Shown here piece after piece: positions 1 through 12,100 of a stretch of 64,000 nt of DNA. The first letter of the stretch is position 1; each line of letters begins with the position of its first letter. The stretch covers positions 10,769,665-10,833,664 of the forward strand of contig NC_089314.1 of assembly GCF_036669915.1 (NCBI RefSeq), read 5' to 3'. This DNA comes from Pocillopora verrucosa. Taxonomy: Eukaryota; Cnidaria; Anthozoa; Scleractinia; Pocilloporidae. The position numbers and the translations under genes are program-made. The notes beneath the pieces are model-generated. The model did no database searches, was not told the DNA's origin, and saw only the letters and a program-made list of their open reading frames with translations.

Positions 1-450
1 ACTCGCTTTTACTTTGCACAAACCAATGGCAGGTTCCCCTAACTTTTCAACATATCACTTGTTAAAATCCTTACCCTTTCAAATACCTCTGCACCAAACA
101 TTCAGTGGGAGCATTCCGTATGGCAAAGAATGGGAACTACCCCCCGGGGGAAGGGGTTAGTTGAGTCATCTTTAAGACTCCTAAAATTGCAGGTATTGAT
201 CAGGTAGCCATAATGGACAACGGAGTCAACGAGCAATTATTTGCCTACTTGTTCTTCGCTGCAATGCACTAAAAATTTTGAAGCTTATTTTTAGTCCATT
301 TAACAACCTAATAGACATTCATAATTAATTTGGTGAGTCAATTAAAGTTAGACCAGAGTAGATGTCATTAACCACAAGAACGCCATAACAGGTCAGTCAG
401 CTCGCCGAGAAGGGAACATTTCAGTCGCAAGAGAACAGACCTTGACAACA
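1..450. other. 5' flank of the secreted SGD-repeat gene
   Basis: No coding exon is visible. This stretch contains the presumed promoter and 5' UTR of the gene whose start codon is at 451. No clear TATA box or named regulatory site can be assigned by eye. Confidence 0.5.
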
Positions 451-3330
451 ATGAAGATTGTTTTGATTTTCTGTCTCATCTTTTGGATGATGTGTTCAGT
501 TGATGCAAAACACCACAGTAAGTTGTTTTTAATGAAAGTCAGAACTTGTGGCGAAAAATATTATCTATTTTAACTCAATTTACAGTCTTTTCAGTAATCT
601 TCTCAAAAGGCGATCTTTTTTTTTAGGAGGTTGTCAGCGTTTCTCTAAATTCATCTTGCAAATTATCCTCTAAAATTGTCTGTTTTGTGTTTTCGCTTTT
701 TGCGGATGTGAGAATCACGGTTGTAACGTACCGTAGAGACAAATAATACGCGATCTTATTCTGAGATCAATCACCCAAGAAATAGAAAATAGTAATTATT
801 TTTAAGAGGTCTCTTTAGAGGTTGAAATGATATCACAGACGTGTAAATAGACGTCGTGTTATGTTGATTAAATGACGGGTTTTTTTTCTTTGAGAAGCAT
901 ATCGTAACCTGAAGCCTCCGGTGACTACACTACGGCTGTAAAACGACTTTTTCAAAGGCTGAGTTATCTTTATAGGCAAATTTCCCTCGAGTTGGTTTTG
1001 GGTAATTTCTACAACGCAGATTTTTGACAAATAATATCCTTGTCTTAATATCAGTGACACATTATTTTCAGTTTTCATCATTCACCACGATCTTTGTTCC
1101 TTAACCCTTTTACGCCTAAGAGTGACTAACATCTAATTTCTCCTTACAATATCTCCCCTGAATCACATATGAAGGTCACAAGAATAAGGAAATGATCACC
1201 AACTAAAAGAAACTCTTGATCGTTAAACAAATTCTCCTTGTAAGCATCTTAAGAAATGTATGATGAACAGTAATGAGAATATACATTCTGATATTAGGGT
1301 GTAAAATGTTAATGAACGTTTCTTGCAAAATATTCAATATCAATATACTATGACACAAAAATATGGTTACAGATACTTTTAATGAGTGTTAGAGCAAACG
1401 ACCTGGTTTTTTTTGCGCTGAGCGGGTTGTGCGTGTGCTCTTTGGCAGTTACAGTTGGCACAAACAACCTAATCTTAGAATTTAGACGATGGTTTTTTTG
1501 GTGAAAAAGGTTAAGTGTATCTTTATGGTGATTTATCTAGAGAGTGTGGTTTATTTAGTTGCTTCGAGTGCTTTAACTGAATGATCGAGAGCTCGAACTG
1601 GTGCTCAAGTTGGTGAATTTAGGCATGTTTTCAAACGATTAGGCCGTTCACTGGGCAGAACCTCTTTACATCCAGAAACTCTTTGTCGGTACTTGCTTAC
1701 AATCTCTGAAAATAATAATAACAATAACAATAATAATAATAATAATGATAATAATAATAATAATGATAATAATAATAAAATGCTAAGATCTGGACTAAAC
1801 TGCTCAGGATGAGTACCTCACTAAGAAATGTTAGACTCTAAATTGAAACTACTGACTGTTTGTACAAATAACAGTAATTCTCCAAAATGATTTAACGTAA
1901 CTCACATGTTGTGTTTCTTTACAGAATCAAAGTCTCATGGCAGATTAGGACATCACAAATCCAGTTTAGAGGAAAAACCCTTGAAAAAAGGTGAATACGT
2001 GATGAGAAGCTAGAACTGAACTGGATGCCTAATTGTGCCGTCCGTAGGAGGATCCTTGGGGGCGACTCGTTACTGATCGTTGGCTCGTAACAAACAAACA
2101 AGCTCTTGAGTTTCCCACTCGGCAGGTTCTCTGATCACGAGCTTTAAATTATGTGCAGGTGGCAGATGAAGCCGAGGGAAAAACATTCAAGTGTGTCTTG
2201 AGACGGGTCATTAGGTGAACTTTATCCTGGCACAACTAAAATCCCCACCCTCCCCTCCCAAGGCGATTAATAATGACTAGCCCCCACACTACTTTTGCTT
2301 TCCGAATTTTCTATTTCGCCAGTCGAACTAGCAATAAAAATAAGCGATAAAAATAAAGAAATTATTGTACGTGGAATGAGAGAGATGGTAAGTTTTGAGC
2401 TCGGTAAAGAAATTTAAAAATATGTTTTTCGTCTTGTCTCGAGTGTGGGAGTCCTCATGAGGAATCGAACCTCAGACCATTGGATTCCGCGCTCCGATGC
2501 TCTACCACTGAGCCAAAGAGACTCTACTCTCTATTTATACACATGACGCCATCGACATTGCTGATCCTAGCGGTATGCAGGACGCTTGTCATATGAACTT
2601 CGTAATAGACCTCGCTCACCGTAGAGTCTCTGTGGCTCAGCGATAGAGCAAGCTTTGAGGTTCGATTCCTCATTCCCACGCTCGTGACATGACGAAAAAA
2701 CATCTTTCTCTAAAGAAATTACTTCATGACGTTTAACATGCCACCTCAGTCAGTGGCGAAGCAGGCGGGTTTCGAGTTTGCCAGCGATTAGTGCGTGGGA
2801 GTGTTTGCGAGGAATCCACAAAGGTTCTCGTAAAATAGTGAGAGAGCTTTAAAAGCTCCCTCACGCTCGCGTAGCTCGACGAGTCGAATCTCGCGGAATA
2901 CACCGCTCGTGACGAGGCGCTAACAAGAACTTGTTCGCACACTAATGCCTGCCTATCTCGCAAACTAATTCTTAAGCTTGGAGGTCCGACCAGAACTGGC
3001 CTGGGTTTGAGTCTTCACAGGAATTCAGTTTGTTTTTCATTACAATCTCGAGACCAATGTTTATAACCTTTCTCTACGTTAGCGTTTCCTGGCAAACTAT
3101 TTGTATTTGTTGCTATCTTAGACCAACCAGCCAGCCGTCACGGTATTTTCGATAGTGGAGAATCTGGGGAAAGCAGCGAATCGGGCGAGTCTGGCAATGG
3201 GAAAGCTGCAGACAGTGGCGATTCTGGCGAGAGCCCGTCGACTGCTGAGAGCGGGGACAGTGGTGACAGCGGTGACTCTGGCGATAGCGGTGACTCTGGT
3301 GATAGTGGGGACCAAACCAATTCAAAATAA
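451..3330 (+). CDS. Small secreted protein, basic N-terminus and acidic Ser-Gly-Asp repeat tail (3 exons)
   Basis: Exons 451..517, 1925..1990 and 3122..3330 join in frame at GT-AG introns and give 113 residues. Residues 1-19 (MKIVLIFCLIFWMMCSVDA) are a strong signal peptide. The mature chain starts with a His/Lys-rich segment (KHHKSKSHGRLGHHK), then turns strongly acidic from about residue 55, ending in a run of SGD/SGE triplets and QTNSK. No cysteine remains after the signal peptide, so no disulphide toxin fold is expected. Ser-Gly pairs flanked by Asp/Glu are the known setting for glycosaminoglycan attachment, and Ser/Asp-rich secreted proteins also occur in mineral-associated matrices. Either role (proteoglycan core or calcium-binding matrix protein) is inference. 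No family is recognised. A polyadenylation signal AATAAA lies at 3415. Expression is unproven, but signal peptide, phases and poly(A) signal agree. Confidence 0.72.
1101..1312 (+). mobile_element. TTAACCCTTT-ended MITE-like element, copy 1
   Basis: About 210 bp beginning TTAACCCTTTTACGCC and ending in GTAAAATGTTAA. It shares internal text (ATGATCACCAACTAAA, TCTCCTTGT) with copies near 8.2, 9.2, 10.0, 48.2 and 63.5 kb. It has no coding capacity and lies in intron 1 of the secreted-protein gene. Confidence 0.75.
1711..1781 (+). repeat. AAT/ATAATG-type microsatellite
   Basis: Imperfect AAT trinucleotide run with occasional AATGAT units, in intron 1 of the secreted-protein gene. Confidence 0.9.
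2400..2526 (-). mobile_element. tRNA-derived SINE, minus copy
   Basis: On the minus strand the sequence starts GAGTCTCTTTGGCTCAGTGG (A-box-like D arm, GCTC..GAGC pairing) and carries the B box GGTTCGATTCC about 50 bases on, followed by a short A-rich unrelated tail. The acceptor ends GAGTCTC / GAGGACTC pair imperfectly. A tail and a second diverged copy 100 bp away make a SINE more likely than a working tRNA gene. Confidence 0.75.
2624..2722 (+). mobile_element. tRNA-derived SINE, plus copy with internal deletion
   Basis: Same head (GAGTCTCTGTGGCTCAGC), same B box (GGTTCGATTCC) and same tail (GACGAAAAAACAT) as the minus copy at 2400-2526. About 20 bp of the anticodon-arm region is missing. 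The two copies face each other head to head and could fold into a long hairpin. Confidence 0.72.
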
Positions 3331-3430
3331 AATGAAGAAAATATTTTTTTTAGATGCACCATCGATTTGATTCAAAGAGTGCGACTTTAAACACCTTCAA
3401 CTGGCCTGAAGACCAATAAACGCTTGCACA

Positions 3431-4330
3431 AACGGCAAATCATATGGTTCAGTAATATTCATTTCCACAAACCAGATACTTTTCTCTTCCTTACAACAAC
3501 ATGAAGAAACAAACACGCTTTTTAAATTTCTTTGTCAAAATTAGCGAGAGGTAAAAGAATTACTCAGAGCAGATTATCATAGTTGGAATTGAACCGCGGC
3601 ACATGATGTCCTCTCTCTCTATTACACCACAAAGCCGCTGGCCGCTAAATTGTGAATTGTCAGATGATATGGAAGACGTAAGTTGAGAACATACTCTTAA
3701 CCTTAACATAACTGCAAGTCAATTCTTTGTCTTCAGCCCCCCTCCCTTTTCCCCCTTCCCTCCCCCTCCTCAAAAAAAGAAGTCGATTCACTAATGCGAA
3801 AAGCAGAGCCCGATTACACGTGATCTCAGTAACCGAGATGTAGCTCTTCGTCTTGACCACTTCAGCCTGCTTTTGCAGTGAAACTTAAAATACTGTTTCT
3901 TGTTCAATCTGCTAACCGAGATGAGTTTTCTCACATTAACAGAAATCGGGCTGAACTCTCAACCAGCCGAATAGACTGAAATTATTCATATAACCAGAGA
4001 AAAGAAAACTTCGCAAACTCCATATAACCCAAGTGAAGAGGCCTGATCACATCATCAACAATGTTTGTCACCAAGTGTTTCGAGAACGTTTATTAAATTA
4101 CGTTTCTTTATTCAGATCTTTACAAAATTATTCAATGTATGGAGGAGAAAATGTACGTCAATAACCTGCCGCAACTTTAGCCAATTCCCGAGTAAAATGT
4201 GAGAATTTTCGTATACCTTCTTAACTAATTTTTTTAAGTTATTTCAGTACAACTCCAAAAACGAAGCTGTATTTCATTCCACCTTCCAGCTCCAAATAGC
4301 GAGCTACTGTTCAAACATAATACAACCCAT
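3431..4330. other. Convergent intergenic interval between the secreted-protein gene and BDP1
   Basis: No exon is recognised apart from the tRNA-like remnant at 3575-3648. Minus-strand AATAAA signals (TTTATT on the plus strand at 4332-4337, 4108-4113 and 4089-4094) are good candidates for BDP1 polyadenylation. Confidence 0.5.
3575..3648 (-). mobile_element. Degraded tRNA-like sequence (SINE or tRNA pseudogene)
   Basis: The minus strand has an A-box-like TTGTGGTGTAATAG and a B box CGGTTCAATTCC spaced as in a tRNA. The acceptor stem does not pair well, so a functional tRNA is unlikely. Confidence 0.5.
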
Positions 4331-4494
4331 GTTTATTTCCACGGTCTTTTGCATTCAAACTTGAACGATCTTCAGTCTGTCACGGAAATAGATCGGCAGG
4401 CATCAAGTCTCTTAGCGACAACTCTACCGAAAATCACCGGCTCAATGAGTCGTTCACGTTGGTTTAAAGACATGAATGAGCAACGTTAACCGCT

Positions 4495-7400
4495 TCACAA
4501 CTCTTGATTGCGGGGTGTTGAGCTGAGTGGATCAGTACCTGCCAATTCGTCGTCTATCTCGTCTTCGTCAACTTTAGGAGCAAACAGCTCTATATCAATA
4601 GGATTACGGACGCCTACAGGGATAAAAATACTCAAGTCAAGCTAGGAACACCAGAACAGCAAGGAGGAGTAATTTGTACGCAGCTCTTTACTGAGCCTAT
4701 CACGAACCGGATTTCTTTTCGCCATCCGGGATACCACACTACGCCTGCGTCAACTAGTTAAGTCCAAACCTCGTTCCCAGGGTCCCTCTTTTTCCCACCT
4801 CTTCAGCGAGTTAGAGGAAGAAGGTCAAATGAGGGCGTCTCTCTCTCACCCAAAGGGAGTGGAAACAAGAGAATCCTTGTACTAAAAGTTGGATAGGCCT
4901 TGCTTGATACAATTTTCTGTTTGCCTTAAACACGCAAGGTCAAAAGATTATAAAATTCTCTTAGCAAGATCCAATTATTAATTCTCCATACCGATTTTAC
5001 ATTTCTCTGTGAATAAGACAGGAGAATTTTGTCTTATTTCAAGAAGACACCTGTTGCTGATAGGCTTGTCTTTTCTCATTAACCTGTTTCCAGGATAAAA
5101 TATTTGAATCGCAAGGAGAATTTGCGGCTTATTCACCTTAAGGAGCTGCAGGATTTTTACATGTAGCTGTACTTCAACGTAAGAATGTTTTTTTTTTCAA
5201 TATATATAGCAGAACAAGGAAGAACACAGATATTATTTTATGCTTACGGAGTGCTTTTTCTATCAGAGTCCTGTGCTGTTTTTCTTCCCGCTTGAATTTG
5301 GCCTGAAAAGAGATGTTAGAACTTTTATAGGGAAAAAAAACCAGACAGAAAGGAATTGGGGAATGGGAGCGAGATGAGCAAAGGAGAACTAGGAAGAACA
5401 AAGGTTCAAGGGGGAGGTGAAGAGGCCAAGGCAGGTATGAAGGAGTGAAGAGGGGAAGGGAGGGTAGAGTGGAATGGGAGCGAGGTGAGCAAAGGAGAAC
5501 TAGGAAGAACAAAGGTTCAAGGGGGAGGTGAAGAGGCCAAGGCAGGTATGAAGGAGTGAAAAGGGGAAGGGAGGGTAGAGTGGAATGGGAGCGGGGTGAG
5601 CAAAGGAGAACTAGGAAGAACAAAGGTTCAAGGGAGAGGTGAAGAGGCCAAGGCAGGTATGAAGGAGTGAAGAGGGGAAGGGAGGGTAGAGTGGAATGGG
5701 AGCGGGGTGAGCAAAGGAGAACTAGGAAGAACAAAGGTTCAAGGGGGAGGTGAAGAGGCCAAGGCAGGTATGAAGGAGTGAAAAGGGGAAGGGAGGGTAG
5801 AGTGGAAGGAGGAGGCGATGAAAGGGAAAATGGGAAGAGTGGATGGAGGGGGGACGAAGGCTGGAAGAGAGGTTAAAGGGGAAAGAAGGTGGAGACGAAA
5901 GTGATGGAGGAAGTGGAATAACAAAAGGATGGCGTGGAAAAGAAGAAGGAAGGAATGAGGAAGTGGAAAGGAGAGAGGGATGAGATTGAAGGAAAAGAAG
6001 GAAAGACAAGAAAAAGGAAAGAAATCTGGCCAACAGAAGATGTACATAAAATTCATGGAGAGGGCAGGAAACTGGTGTCAAGAGAAAGAAATATCTTTTC
6101 AGTTCAAACCAACAACAGCCACAAACCTTAAGCTCCCTTCTTGTCCTGTTTGGAAATATGGGTGTCATGAGACTGAAATCAGTTCCAACTTGACTGAGAG
6201 CTTTGTAAAACGTTTGAGTCTCTGAGAAAGTGAATCATCAATGTAAGGGGCATTTCTTGAATCTCATTTCTCTCAAATCAAGAAGAATTAAAAGTATTAA
6301 CTGAATACTCAGCGCACTATGATTTTTGATTGCATGTGATTTTTCAGAGATGGGAAACCGGCTCCTTTCAAATAATAAATTTTTTGTTCCATTCACATGA
6401 AGTACATCGGAAGGGCAAAGTCCTTGGATTATTAAATCGAATTATTTCTTTCAAATTTCGAAGCCGTCGGTAAGTATTGTGTTCTTTCATTGTCAAAGAA
6501 TGTAACATACCTGCCAGTGACCACCTTTCTACTTTTCTATGCTTTAAGTAACCACTAAAAGTGACGGCGTCAGCATCTTCATAGACGATTTCACTGCAGT
6601 GAAATAAAGGTAGAGATCCAAGTCAGATTGTCGTAAATCGCAGGGAAAAGAAAGATTTTCGAACTTGCAAACGAAAAAAAACCACACACACACATCATCA
6701 TCGTCATCTACTAACGTACACTTAAAGAGGCTTTTTCGCTTTGGAAAAAATTGATTTTCAAGTCTCTACTGATTTTTAATTTCTTTTTTGTTGCCAGCTG
6801 GGAGAATGTATTGATATCTCAGGGCGATATGCCTATTTTTTGTTTCTATACTTACCTTGTAGGTTTACGCTCAAGTCCCCTGGAAGTCATCACGCCCGAA
6901 ACCTGAGTCATATCGCGACATGACTTCGGGCGAAATGACTTCCGAGTGAACAGACCGGTTGCCTGCTGGAGAGTTCATTGTTCATAGGAATCGACATAAA
7001 CAACAATGACAGTTTCGAGTACATGAAACTCAAGTTCTTTGAAATCTTTTCACGCCCTACCTGTTTTCTAGGGTATTTTCTGGCGATTTGGGAATCAAGA
7101 GGCTGCAAAAAGAAACAAATAATCAAATGGAGGAAGAATAAGAACATCCACTGCTGGCCAATAATTCCATGAGATTATAAAATAAGTTTAAAAAAAATAC
7201 GTCTTTGAAACCTTTTTAATCCAAGAAGTGACGAACACCAGATTGAATAGCGATAGATCATCAAGAAAATTGTTGAAAATTTGGAGGGATAATAACTATC
7301 GTAGAAGGTTACACAGTCTTGAATCTAAAATGGGCTTGTTCATAGTACACTCAACGGTACAATCAGAGATGTACAGTTGCAGCTTCGTTTACTGCCAGCT

Positions 7401-9124
7401 GGACTTGTCATGTAACATGTGCCGGTCTCCCTTGGGCGATGATTTATAGGAAGAAGACTAACTGTACCGTTGATGTGATCAGAGCGACAGACATACCTTT
7501 CTTCATCCAATATAATGGTGCCATCAGCAGCCAGCTTCACGCGTGGGGCAACAGCTGCCCCATCTGTGTCATCTGCGTCAACAACTGGCTCTTGGCTCTC
7601 TAAGGAAGTGTTTCTTCCAGAGGCTGCCCCATCCTCTGACCCTTTGTTTCTACAAGAAAAATCGTACCACTCAAATGAGAAAACTTCGAGGACCAAGTCT
7701 ATTTTCGAGACGTTCGAGACGTTCAGGAGATTATCGAAGGCTTTGAAGAAATTTTCGCGCGATCAACTTTTCAGGCGACTAAAGCTTCTTGACCGTTTGC
7801 TGTCGAGTAAGTAGAAAATAGTGTAACACACTGTGATTTTTACATCCCTTTGAGCCTAATTTGGTGACACAATTTTCTAAATGCAACAACATTTTTTCGT
7901 TTCAAAACCTGTCCAGTATGACTATCACTGTAATCAATACTCCTATTGAAGTCTCATTTGCCACTCCTTCAGAAATTGTAACTTTTCTTAAAAAAATATT
8001 AATCATGACAGTAATGATAATAGGGAAGAAGGATCTAGGAAAAAAAGGGAAAAAAGACTAGGTAAACAACAAGTTATTCCTCTTTCAACACTAGAAATAA
8101 AGAAAGACGAAATACTACTTGAAATTCAACTAGCTGGCAACCATTTGGCTTCCCAACACTTTCTATTTCTCTCCATACTTCTTCTTTAACCCTTTACACC
8201 CCAACATCAGTATGCATATTCTCCATATAGTTCTCTAAGCATTTCCTGAGGTGCTGACAAGGAGAATTTGTATAACAATCAAGAGCTTCTTTAGTTGGTG
8301 ATCAGTTCTTTTATTCTCCTAAACTTAATGCTTGATTCAGGGGTGATATGGTAAGGAGAAATATTAGATGCCGGTCACTCTTAGGGGTTAAAGGGTTAAG
8401 AATTCGAGATGCTACACTTAGCCTGTGTATGTAACAGCTCTGATCTTTTTTTTTTTTTTTTAATTTTTAATTTTTACTTTTAATTTTAATCTTAATTTTT
8501 AGATATGAATTTTAACTTGTACTTTTATATATTTGTGTTTTATTATTGATGTATTCTTTTAATCTACAAAATTTTTGGTCTTGAATATTCAGTTGTAAAG
8601 CGCCATGAGCATACAGATATGGCACTATAGAAATCCTTGCCACTATTTATTTATTTATTTTTATTATTATTATTATTATTAATTTGTACACAACCTGTGG
8701 CCTTTTTACTCACAAACTTACTGTGAAATATTTAGGTCTTGTCCTTTCAGGTTTTTGCTTTTGTTCTTGTCATCTGCTTTTCTTTTTCTCCCAGTCAAAC
8801 TTGAACTGCAACCGGTGTAAAACATTTTGTTTACATCACCAATTATTTGTATCATTTTTAAGGCTAAAATATCTATATGCACTGTTCCAGGCCTCTTGAA
8901 AGGTATACCAGAATAAAGGGGGGGTAATTTTCTATAGAGACAGTGTTGCTGCAATGCTGGAAGGTACAGCAAGATAATCTGGTTTTAGCTGCTAAATTGG
9001 CCATTGTAAAGAGTTTCCAAAGTTGATGCTTTGAGCACAAGCCCTTTGTCAAAGAGAAGGGATGACTCTCATTATGTCAGCATTAGAATCTCTACATAAC
9101 TAGTAAAGAAGGTTGATTTTGCGA

Positions 9125-9155
<31 letters not shown>

Positions 9156-12100
9156 TAAAGCGCAAAAAAAAAAAAACATAGAGCACATAAACCTGTCTAG
9201 AATGATGGTTATGCAAAATATTCTTCATACTGTTCTCTATTCATTTCCTAAGGTGCTGACAAGGTGAATTTGTTTAACAATATACAGCTTCCTAAGTTGG
9301 TGATCTTCTCATTTATTCTTGTGACCTTTTTGTTTGATTCAGGGGTGTTATTGTAAGGAGAAATAAGATGCCAGTCACTCTTACACATCAAAGGGTCAAT
9401 AATGGCTCAGCTCTCAGCTCCAGAAAATGATTAAACTTGTAACTCTCCTCTCAATTTACCCTGTTCCATAATGAGTTCAACACTAAATTTTCAGAGCTTA
9501 AATTCCAAAAAAAAAAGTCACACTTAGAAAGGAAAACTGATATCTTAAATCCTGGGAGCTAATTGATAAAAGCTTACCTCATAGGGTTGGTCTTGGGGTT
9601 GAAGTAAATCAAATGCTGCATGGTCATGTGACTGGGATCTGATGGTTCCTTCAGTTTATGGGGTCTGCCACCTCTCTTTCTTTTAAGACCCTATAGGGAA
9701 CAAATGCAAAGTGATCAGTCAACCATTCACAGGAAAGAAGGCACTTGATGGGCTGCAAAGTGGGATGAACAAGGCACCCTGCAGCCTTATGCCATTTTAA
9801 TATAACATAAAAAAGATTAAAATGAAATGAGGTAAATTTTGAGTTTGAGAGATGCCATTCAATGGTAACAATTGTGGGAAAAAGAAAAAATATGAGTACC
9901 CAGATTCTTACAGTATGCCAGACACTTGTCGTATAGGAACCTAGTGTACAGGCTAACTCACCAACAAGTTCTCTGTAGCCCAAAGTTTGCCATTATGTAT
10001 AACCCTTTGACTCCCAAGAGTGACTGGCAAATAATTTCTCATAACAGTAACACTCCTGAATCAAACATGAAGGTCATGAGAATACATGAAATGATCACCA
10101 ACTAAAGAAGCTCTCGATTGTTCAAAACATTCTCCTTGTCAGCACCTTGAAATGTATAGAGAGTAGTAAGGAGAAAATAAATTCTGATAATGAGGTGTAA
10201 AAGGTTACAAAAGGAGAAACATAAGATCAGTGTACTGTATACCTTTTTTCTACTTTCTTCATCCTCTTCCTCATCATCTTTGTCGTGGATCTCTGGTACT
10301 GTAACAGGTGAGGTTCCATAGTCAACATTTTGGTCTTCCTCTGATAATGTCCGCATTCTCTTGCCTCTACTCCCACTGCAACTCACAGCACTTTGTTCCT
10401 GCAATATCAAAGAAAAGTTTCTTAAGTTTAAAGGTTACAAATGTTTTGGTTGATTCATTATGCACTATATATGAAGTCTAAATTTATTCATCCTGTTAGT
10501 AATAAGTGGAAAGCCAAGTTTACAAGCTTTTGCTTCCTGTATTTTTTCAAAAGTTCCCTTTCAGTTAATTCATCTTCACCACTAATAATTATTGTCACTT
10601 GTATAATTATTCTTCAGTTAGTGGTAAATAAAAATCTCAAAGTCAGCGACCCAAGTGCAAAGCACAAAGGGCATAAATTTGAGTAGAAAAACCAGGTTCT
10701 TTAACTTCCAGTACCAACAGAGAAAACAAGGTTTGTAAGATTTTTAATTTATCTCAGAGTTCAAAAACATCAACATGTATGTCTCACCAATTTGTGTAAG
10801 AGAGCTTTAGCATATAAACCCTACTACAGTCAATTACATAATGTTACTTTTTAGTCTCTGAAAAAAAAATTACCATGGCTTTCAAAAAGTTTGAAAATAG
10901 AGGGCAATTACAAAAAGGTAAGTGGTCAATTTACTATAACCCAATTAGGTCCATCAGATTTCATGCAAAACTGGAAAATACTCAGTTAAAAAAATCCCAC
11001 ACAATCCTCAAGGTTTGCTTTGACCTTGGGAAAATTTTAAACATGCAATCCATTCACAAATTAGAACCTGTCACTGGTAAATTACGCATTCAATTACACT
11101 CAAAGCTGGGAAATGGCTGCTGTACAAATTTTTGACAGTGTTTCCATGATGGTACAATTTGGTGAAAGTAGGAGAACGTACATACAACTGGGAGACTAGA
11201 GAGCAGTTTAAGCTTGTTTCTTATTGAAAGCTCTGAATCTGCACTTGTGATTGGTCACCTTGAGTTGACCTTCGAACTTACATTTTTTTATCCTGTAAGA
11301 GAAGTTTTCATTGAAATAAAATAAAAATGTCCATAATCTCTTCACTTACAGATATAAGTCCCTCATCTCTGTGAGCTGAATTTATTTCTTCTTGCCTGAC
11401 TTCATGAAAATCAGGATTTTTCTCTACATTTTCTTTTGACACAGAAGAACGTCTCCTCCTTGCAGCTGACCCAAGATTAGGTAAGACCCGTTTGCGACGT
11501 AGTAATGAAGGTGTTGTCCCACCATCGGAAGGTTGTAGCACTGCAGTATCAGAATTTGTGTTCCTGTTCTGTATTTGTGATGGTTTTACCACTGTTTCCT
11601 GTGCAGTAGGTTGAGTTCTTTGTTCAATGTTTGTAAGAGAGGCACTTGTCTCTGCAGGGTTTCTTGTTGATGTTACTGCCTGATTTCCCTCTTGACTACT
11701 AGGAGTACTGGTACCATCAGCATCCTCTCCATCGAAAGTTAATCTCCTTGACAATGGATCTTCTTTATCACCCAACTGGCCTTGTGAAACTGGTGCAATC
11801 TCCTCCTTTGACTTTCCATCCAACTCATTTTTTCCAGCATCTGCAGATGTCTTGTTCTTTGTTGCCGCATTTGGACGAGAACGAGCCACAGAAACAACAG
11901 TAGGTTTGATACGCGATCTTCGCTGTGATCCAGTAGTGGCAGTGGAAGAAGACAACAATGTTTTTGATGCTGCTGATTCATCATCTCTCTGTCTTGTAGA
12001 TGAATTTGCTTCCAATGGTTCTAAGGATTTTGTTGTTTAAGCAGAGAGAACACAAAAAAGTCTTGAATTTAACGTAACTAGGGCATGGTGTGGCAATAGA

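Noticed and set aside
2446..2524. Functional tRNA gene
   Set aside because: The acceptor and anticodon stems pair imperfectly, a retroposon tail follows, and a second deleted copy lies nearby; a SINE fits better.
3113..3362. Three antisense and off-frame open frames over the SGD exon
   Set aside because: They exist only because the repeat is open in several frames; the plus-strand frame has signal peptide, phase and poly(A) support.
5174..5734. 186-codon minus-strand open frame with repeated Leu/Pro/Ser blocks
   Set aside because: It is a translation of the 111-bp minisatellite (period divisible by three), joined to the real 55-nt BDP1 exon 8 at its end.
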